Shown here: one piece after another, positions 8,950 to 17,900 of the stretch
Layout: each line of letters opens with the position of its first letter
How positions within the stretch are numbered: position 1 is the stretch's first letter
Source of the DNA: Chrysochromulina parva
Lineage: Eukaryota; Haptophyta; Prymnesiales; Chrysochromulinaceae
NCBI GenBank assembly: GCA_002887195.1
Contig: PJAB01000292.1
Location: 1 to 30,583 of the forward strand
Direction of reading: 5' to 3'
DNA length: 30,583 nucleotides
Position numbers and translations under genes: made by a program
Notes under the pieces: generated by a model
Told to the model about the DNA's origin: nothing
Databases searched by the model: none
Seen by the model: the letters and a program-made list of their open reading frames with translations, nothing else

Positions 8950-11900
8950 ATGATGACGCTCACCTCCGTTGAGTCGCTCACCCACAGCGAGGACAGCTTA
9001 CGGCCCGTGGTGCGTCGGCCGTCCACCGCATCCGGCGCGGCGCGGCTCCACGGCAGCCGCAGCGCCTCGATCCTCTTGGAAACGGAGCAAGGGGGCGCCG
9101 CCTCTTCGCAGCCGGTCAGCCGGCCGAGCACGGCGACGCTGCCGCATCTGGCCAAGGGAGCGCCCTCGCGCGACCCGACCGTCGTGCTGCTGCGCCAGCG
9201 CAACCGGCAGCTCGAGGCGGACATTGGCGCCATGGAGGCGCACTACCGCGCACAGCTCCAAGCGTACGCAGACAGCTCGCGCATGTTCGGCTTCAGCAGG
9301 CCGCCCGACAAGCTGGTGGCGTACTGGGCGGAGGCGCAGCTGCTGCTCAACCGTGCGATTGCCGAGCAGTACGGCAGCGGGCGCGACGCCGACGCCGAGC
9401 CCGGCAGCAGCCAGCTCGCCGCGCATCGGCTCAGTCAGCAGCTCTCCGCAGCGGAGCTACGCGCCGTGCGCACGAGGTATGAATACCAAGTCGAGCATGC
9501 ACGCTCGGAGCTGGTGCAGGCCAAGGCAGAGCTACACAGCGCGCACGCCGAGCTGCGCGCCGTTTCGGGCGCTCTGCACGGCGCCCAGGCGGAGCTGAGC
9601 GCGCACAAGCAGAGGCTGCAGCGAGCGTCGTCGATGGGGTCGGCGGACAGGATGCATGCATGCATGCCGGCGGGCTCGGAGGGCGCTGCCTCTGGAGGGA
9701 TTGGTGCGGCTGAAGATGGAGGAGGAGGGGGAGGCGGGGGAGGCGTCGTCGTGGGCACTCCGTCTCGTCGGCCGGGCTCGGCATTGCGCCCCGCGTCCGG
9801 CGCCCGGGACGGCGCTCGACCCGGCTCGGCGTCCTTGCTCGCGAGCCTCCCGCCGGGCAGGACGGCGCTCGGGACGGCGCTCGGGACGGCGCCCGGCGCG
9901 GCGCCATTGACGAAGCCCGGGACGGCGTCGTGCGGGGCGCCCGGGACGGCGCACGCCCCGGAGCCGATGGTGCCCTTACTTGTGCACGAGGCGCAGCTGA
10001 GGGAGTTGCGGCACGCGCATGCGGCGGAGCTCGAGCGTGAGCGCGCGAAGATGGCGGTGAGTGCACTGCCTTTTTGAAGTGCCCCTTTGAAGTGCCCTTT
10101 GAAGTGCCCTTTGAGTGCCTTTCAATGGTCACGAGTGCCATGCTGAGTGACGAAATGAGCTCGCGATCTCAATCTCAATCACAATCTCGTTCACAATCTC
10201 GTTCACAATCTCGTTCACAATCTCGAGGATGCAGGCGCAGCATACGGCCGACTTACAGAAGCTTCGAGAGGCCGCCGACGCGAAGTTGACTGCAGCCGCC
10301 GCCGAACGGGAGCGGGAGCGGGAGCGTGATCGTCGATTTGAAGGCATCGCCGCCAAGCAAGCCCGCGAGCAGGTCAGCACTGATGAGCACTGATGATGAC
10401 CTCTGAGTGCTGGCTACGGTTTGCCTCCCGCTACCGTGCTACCGTGCTACCTCGCTTCTGAAGGGCTCCCGAATGTCCTAATTTGGCAGGGCGAGCAGAA
10501 AGAGAAGGCTGCCCAAGCCGTCGCCCAGGCCACCGCACTCGAGACGAAACTCAAAGAGGTGATGTGCCTTGATTGCCCTTGATTGCCTTTTGAGTTTCGA
10601 TGACGAAACTCAAAGAGGTGATGTGCCTTGATTGCCCTTGATTGCCTTTTGAGTTTCGATGACGAAACTCAAAGAGGTGATGTGCCTTGATTGCCGTTGA
10701 TTGCCTTTGAGGTTCGATGACGAAACTCAAAGAGGTGATGTGCCTTGATTGCCGTTGATTGCCTTTGAGTTTCGACGACGAAACTTAAAGAGCTTGCCGC
10801 ATAAGGTGAGCGCTCGCAAATACTGATGGCCGTTGATTGCACCTGATGAGATCTGATGGCCTCCCTCATCAGGTGAGCGCGGAGGCGGAAGCAGAGCGAT
10901 CACGTGCAGCGGCGGCGGCGAAGGCGGAGCGCATTGAACTTGTCCATCGTCAGGTGAGTGCTGATTGCCACTGATGACCACTGATGATCCCTGATGATCC
11001 CTGATGACAGTCTCATCCGTCCTTCATCAGGCGCTCCGCCGACTGGTCCATCACGGGCTGATTCGCGGATGGTCGGCGTGGCATGCTCACTGGGAAGCCA
11101 AGTGCTATGCGTACGCGAGGCTGCGCGAGGTGGGCAATCGGTTGCGTCTGATTGCGTCTGATTGCGTCTGATTGCGTCTGATTGCGTCTGATTGCGTCTG
11201 ATTGCGTCTGATTGCGTCTGATGGCTCCCTTCATCAGGTGGGCAATCGGCTGCGCGCGCCCGCGACGGCGCTCGCCTTCTCGTTCTGGGCGCGCGAGCGC
11301 GAGAGCGCCCAGCACAACGCGAGGCTGCACGCGCTGCTCGAGCAGCAGCGCGCGCTCGAGGTGGCGCTCAGTACGGCGCGCGAGGGCGCGCAGGCGGAGG
11401 CGTCCCAGCTGGTCGCGGAGGCAAGCCTGCAGGCGTCCGCCATCGAGTCTCGGTAGGAGCTCTCAAGACACAATCGATGGAACCCTAAATGGCAACACTT
11501 GAGGGCAACCCTTGAGGCAACCCTTGGTTGCATGGAACCCTTGCGTGCAACCCTCTTTGATGAGGCTCTTGATTGCCTGTTGATGGCAGGTACGAGCGGC
11601 AGCTGGCAGAGGCCAAGGCGGCGGCGGAGGCGCTGCAGGCGCTACAGGACGCCAAGGCGAAGCATGAGCGCATCGAGCTGCTGCATCGGCAGGTGAGGCT
11701 GATGACGATTGATGACGACTGATGACGACTGATGACGACTGATGACGACTGATGACCACTGATGATCACTGATGACCACTGATGATCACCGATGACCACT
11801 GATGACCACTGATGACCTCTGCAGGCGGGTCGTCGCATCCTGGCAGCTGATGACGACTGATGACGACTGATGACGACTGATGACCACTGATGACTACTGA

Positions 11901-14900
11901 TGACCTCTGCAGGCGGGTCGTCGCATCCTGGCAGCTAGCCTGGCGAGTGGCTGGGCGGCGTGGCTCGACTTCTCAACTGCCCGCGGCCACGCGATGGAGC
12001 GCCTGCGTCACGTGGGCAATACGTTACGTGCGCCCGCGGCGACGAGTGCTTTTGAGGCCTGGGCGCACTCGTCACTGGTCGCCAAGCATGAGGTGATTGC
12101 CATTGATTGCTCTCTGAGTGCATCTGAGTGCATGGGCGCACTCCACCCCCGATGGCCCTGATTGCGCGCCTCATCATCAGGCCGACCGGATAGCTCTCCT
12201 TCGCCAATCGGAGACGCTCGAGGCGAAGCTGTCCTTGGCGCACTACGAGCTCGGGCAGCTCGCTCTGCACAAGGCGGCGCAGGATGATGAGCTGGGCGGG
12301 CTGCGCAAGCGCTGTGCCGAGCTGAGCGAGGAGGCGAAGGAGCACGCTGCGCTGGTCATCGAGGCGGCCACGGCCAAGAGCGAGCTTGCGGTGCTACAGG
12401 TGATGGCATCTGATTGCCTTGTGATTGCATCTGATTGCATCTGATTGCATCTGATTGCATCTGAGCGAGCTGGCGGTGCTACAGGGTCTCTACGCCGAGA
12501 TTCAAGACGAGATCAAGGACGCGGAGGTCAAGGCGGGCGCGGTGGTGATGGAATCGGGCAGCCAGCGCCGCGCACAGGAGACACTACTCCGCAAGCTGCT
12601 ATTGGCCCAGCGACGAAGCTTTGAGCGAGGTGACTTGACTTGACTTGACTTGACTTGACTTGACTGCTATTGGCCCAGCGACGAAGCTTTGAGCGAGGTG
12701 ATTGCGTGTCTGAGTTCCGCTGATGAGGGCGGGTGATGGTTACGAATGGTCTCCGACGGCTATTGATGACCCTTGATTGCCATTGATGGTTACGAATGGT
12801 CTCCGATGGCTACTGATGACCCTTGCTTGCCACACTGACGGTACACTGATTGCACCCGTCATCATCAGATGCCAACGAGCTCAAAGAGGCGCTTCGCGCG
12901 AAGACGGAGGCGCAGGAGCATGCGTCGCGGGTCGAGGCGCTGCGCACGACGGCGGCGCGACGGATGAAGAATGCGAGCTTGGCGCGCGGATGGAGCGTCT
13001 GGATCGAGTGCTGGGCGGCCAAGGTGCACAACACACGCGTCATGGCGGCGGCGGGCGCTCGGCTTCGGAAGCCGAAACTCGTGGCCACCTACCATTTTTG
13101 GAAGTCGGCGTGGCGCGCATATGAGCTGAGCATGGTGCAGATGAGCTCCGCGGAGCAATTGGAGCTCAAGGATCAAGAGCGCGCGGAGGTGGAGGTGGAG
13201 TTGAGTCGCACGCGCGCCGCCCTGGCGTCGTGCAGCATGCAGCGCGACGAGTTGGCCAGACGCGTCGCAGAGCTCTCTGGCGGCGACGCGCAGACCCGGG
13301 CTATGCTTGAGTCGCACAGGTGATTGCTATAGCTGATTGCCCTCTGATTGCGCTCTGATTGCCCTCCGATTGCGCTCTGATTGCCCTCTGATTGCATCTG
13401 ACCTGTGCGCTATGCTCGAGTCGCACAGGTGATTGCTATAGCTGATTGCCCTCTGATTGCCCTCTGCTTGCATCTGACCTGTGCTCTATGCTCGAGGCCC
13501 ACACAGGGCGGCGGAGAAGGAGAGGCGTGTCGAGCACTTTGCAAGGCAGGTGGTGCGCCGTATGCTCCATGATGGAATACGCCGGGGGTGGGCGGCGTGG
13601 AAGGAGATGTTCGACGCGCGTGTCTGGGCTTTCTCCCTCCTTCGTCGATCAGTGCATGGGCTGCGCACATGGCGTCTGCAAGCGGCAATGGAGACATGGG
13701 AGGCGGACCGGCAGGTGATTGCTCCTGATTGCCTCTGATTGCCTCTGATTGCCAGCGGCGATGGCCTCTGATTGCCAGCGGCGATGAAGACGGGCGCGTG
13801 GCAGGTGGCGAAGACGGGCGAGGAGCTCTGATGACCTCTGATGGCCATTAATTGCGATCTGATGACCTCTTCTGATGACCTCTGATGACCTCTGATGACC
13901 TCTGATGACCTCCGATGACCTCCGATGACCTCTGATGACCTCGGATGACCTCGGATGACCTCTGATGACCATGGCAGGTGGCGAGGACGGGCGAGGAGCT
14001 CGTCGCGCTTCGTCAACACAAGGTGGAGCTCGAGGAGCAGATCGACAATCTCCGCGCATCTCTCGCCCATCTCGAGCAATCTCGCAAGGCTGAGCTCGAG
14101 GCGGCCGAAGAGGCGAAGCAGATGGCGCTCTACCGGCAACGTGTCGAGCTCGCTGGTGCGCTGATTGCATCTGATTGCGTCTGATTAGCAGATGGCGCTC
14201 TACCGGCAACGTGTCGAGCTCGCTGGTAGGCTGAGCGCCACTCTGAGTGCATGCTGATTGCCTCCCTTCCTATGGACGTATGATGACGAACCTGCATGAC
14301 TGCTCACTGATTGCGCACTGATTTCTCACTGATTGATTGCAAGTACGATTGAGGAGCGCGAGGCCTCCCTAATGACCTCCCTAATGGCCTCCCTTATCAG
14401 GTACGATTGAGGAGCGCGAGGCCGTCCGAGAGGAGAAGGCGAAAGACGCGCGTGTCGAGTGGATGAGGCGTCAGGCGGCACGGCGGATGATGGCGACTGG
14501 CCTTGCCGTCGGCTGGGCCGCGTGGCTCGCGCTGTACTGGGCGCGACGTAACGCACTCGGTCGGCTGCGGATGGCGGCCAATCGGCTGCACAGGTAATGT
14601 CCTCTGATGACCACTGGTGACCACTGATGACGACCAACCGGCTGCACTTACCACTGATAGCCGCTGATGCCCGCTGATAGCCGCTGATGGTCACTGATGG
14701 TCACTAATGGCCGCTGATGGCCGCTGATGGCCGCTGATGACCACTGATGGCCACAAATGGCCACTGATGGAGCCCCGATCGGCTCCCCACACAGGCCCGG
14801 CGTGAGCTTCGCGTTCGCGGTGTGGGCGGAGCTGCTCGAGATCGCGCGAGAACGCGAGCGCCATTCGCATCTGAGTGTGCTGCAGCGGCGCGAGGTCGAT

Positions 14901-17900
14901 CTCGAGGCGCAGATTGCGCACCTCGCGCGCGAGGTCGAGCGCGTGCGGGATGAGGGGCGTCATCAGCTGATGAGGGCAGAGGAGGAGAAGGCCTTGGCGC
15001 TTGAGCGCCAGCTCGTCGAGCTCACTGGGAGCGCAGCCGAGATCGCGGCGGTGCGATGATTGCACTGATTGCACTGATTGCGCTGATTGCATGAGCTCGT
15101 CGAGCTCACTGGGAGCGCAGCCGAGATCGCGGCGGTGATCGCCACTGATCGCCACTGATTGCGCTGATTGCGCTGATTGCATGAGCTCGTCGAGCTCACT
15201 GAGAGCGCTGATGAGCACTGATTGGCCCTGATGGCCCCTGATGATGGTCGCTGATGGCCGTGGATTGCTTGTGCGATGGTCACAGGTGCGCGGGATGCAG
15301 GGGCGGGCGGCGTCTGATTGCGCCTGATTGCATCTGATTGCATCTGATTGCGCCTGATTGCGCCTGATGGCTTCCTTCATCAGGTGCGAGAGGTGCAAGA
15401 GCGCGAAGTTCGGGTGCAGCTGCTCAGTCGACAGCTGGGCCGACGGATGTTCAATCGAGATCTGACCCTTGGATGGACGGCATGGCATGACCGGTGGGAG
15501 GCGAAGAGGTACGCGCTGACGGCCTTCTGATCACTTCTGATACCCTAATTGCCTCCGAATGACCTCCCTAATGGCCTCCCTAATGACCTCCCGACTTACC
15601 TCCCAATTACCTCCCTAATGACCTCCCGAACGGCCTCCCTAATGACCTCCCTAATGACCTCCCTAATGACCTCCCTAATGACCTCTCGAATGGCCTCCCT
15701 AATCAGGTACGCGCTCGCCAAGCTGCGCGAGACCGGCACGAAGCTCAAGGAGCCCGCCCTCTCGCATGCATTCGACTATCCCTTATCAGGTACGCGCTCG
15801 CCAAGCTGCGCGAGACCGGTACAAAGCTCAAGGAGCCCGCCCTCTCGCATGCATTCGACTATCCCTTATCAGGTACGCGCTCGCCAAGCTGCGCGAGACC
15901 GGTACAAAGCTCAAGGAGCCCGCCCTCTCGCATGCATTCGACCACTGGGCGGCCGACACAGCGAGCGCCCAGCACGACGCCGCATGGGGCGCGCTCCAGG
16001 CCCAGAGCAAGACGCTCGAGGCGCAGCTGCGCCAGGCCAGGTTTGAGAATAAGAAGGGGACCATGTTACACGTGGCCCAGGTGATTGGCACTGATGGCCA
16101 CTGATTGGCACTGATTGCCAATTGAGAAGAAGAAGGGGACCATGGTATACGTGGCACAGGTGATTGGCACTGATGGCCACTGATTGGCACTGATTGCCAA
16201 TTGAGAAGAAGAAGGGGACCATGGTACACGTGGCTCTGGCGCACCCTGAGTGTGCCAGTGCACTTGCCTCCTGATGACCTCTGATGACCTCTGATGACCA
16301 TGGCATGGCAGGTGGACGAAATCCGAGCACTTCGGGCCGAAGTTGCGAGCCTGAGCGAGGACAAGCGAGATCGAGATGCAAAGCTCGCCGAGTACGTCAT
16401 CAGACGCCATCGTGATTGCGAGCGTCATCAGACGCCATCGTGATTGCGACGCGCATGGCGACGCTGATTGCGATGCTGATTGCCTCCCCGATCAGGTACG
16501 TGCACCTGCCCGAGGATTTGAAACGTCTGATTGCGTCTGATTGCGCCTGATGGCTTCCTTCATCAGGTACGTGCACCTGCCCGAGGATTTGAAGCGTGCT
16601 GATTGCGTCTGATTGCGCCTGATGGCTTCCTTCATCAGGTACGTGCACCTGCCCGAGGATTTGAAGCGTGCGCGGGAGTTGCAGGCGGCCGCAGAGGCGG
16701 CCGCACGCGAGGCGATCGAGAAGCGCGCGGATGCAGAGGCGGACGTGTTTCGTCAATTGGATGAGAGTGCGGCCCTACTCGAGCGCTTGCTGGTGGAGCA
16801 GGTGATTACCTCTGATTGCCTCTGATTGCCTCTGATGAGAGTGCGGCCCTTCTCGAGCGCTTGCTGGTGGAGCAGGTGCCACTGATGAGCACTGATGAGC
16901 TCTGATGAGCACTGATGAGCACTGATGAGCACTGATGAGCTCTGATGAGCACTGATGGCGATCGATGATTGTAACTGAGGACCCCTGATGAACCATAATT
17001 GCGTCTGATTGCCGCTGGTTGCACCGATGTACAGCGCACCATCCTTTCCCAAGAGAGCTCCAAGCTCAAGGCTCAGCTGGAGGTGGAGGCGAAGTGGCGC
17101 TATACGACGAGCGCCGAGCTGTCGCGGCTGAGGGAAGCACTCGAGGTAAGACGGATTGCGACTGAGTGCGACGGAGTGCGACGGAGTGCGACTGAGTGCG
17201 CGACTAGTGCGACTGAGTGCGCTACATGTACTGATGCTTATGTTAGCGCTCCTGCTTGGCGCTGCTTGCCTCTGATAGCGCCTGATAGCCTCTGCTAGCC
17301 TCTGCTCGCCTCTGCATGCCTCTGCATGCTTCTGATGAGCTTCCACATCGCGTGCAGGTGGGGCAGAAGGCCCACGAGCTCGAGGCCTCGAAGCTGCGTG
17401 ACGAGATCAAGCGGCTCACGCCCCCTCCCAAGAAACGGGTGCCGAAGAAGCTGGGCTCGATCGACCTTGATGAAGGGCCTGATGCGCCTCCGATTGCTCA
17501 GCAGGTGAGGTTGGACTGCCACTGATGAGCACTGATGAGCACTGTGAGCACTGATCAGAGCTCTGATGAGTACTGATGAGTACTGATGAGTACTGATGAG
17601 CGCTGATGACCGTTGATGGCCGTTGAAGCACCTCCGATTGCTCGCGAACGCGCTTCGGTCGAACTCGGCGCGCAATTGCCTCCCAAATGGCATCCCTGAT
17701 AGCTTCCCTAACTGCGTCCTTAATTGCATCCCTAATTGCTGAGCAGCTCGCGAGCGCGCTTCGGGCGAACTCGGCGCGCGTGCTCGACCTCTTCCGCAGC
17801 TGGGACGCCGATGGTGATGGGCAGGTGAACACCTCTGAGTGTGAACCGAGTGTGAACACCGAACCATGCCCTGTCCTTGGCTTTGATGCTTCCTGATGAG

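Larger units (their letters stand above)
11031..16080 (+). other. Six Sfi1-like repeat modules in the long coiled-coil protein
   Basis: Modules of about 50 residues recur: IRGWSAWHAHWEAKCYAYARLRE (exons 5-6), LASGWAAWLDF...MERLRHVGNTLRAP (exon 8), LARGWSVWIECWAAK (exon 11), IRRGWAAWKEMFDAR (exon 12), LAVGWAAWLALYWARR...NRLHRP (exons 14-15), LTLGWTAWHDRWEAKRYALAKLRE (exons 16-17). Each is followed by AFxxW and 40-70 residues of coiled coil. The GW-x-x-W core with a second Trp about 35 residues on resembles Sfi1/centrin-binding repeats. Introns split several modules at the same place, right after the RLRE or EAKR segment, so the modules may have duplicated with an ancestral intron or target site. 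Confidence 0.65.

Noticed and set aside
13486..14209. Minus-strand frames of 186-217 residues rich in RGHQRSSEVI
   Set aside because: Translations of the TGATGACC arrays in intron 12; no protein family, and the arrays are intronic.
15707..15872. The two 83-bp copies as extra coding exons of the coiled-coil gene
   Set aside because: 83 bp shifts the frame and each copy diverges from the exon at TATCCCTTATCAG; only direct splicing from 15508 to 15873 preserves the module sequence.
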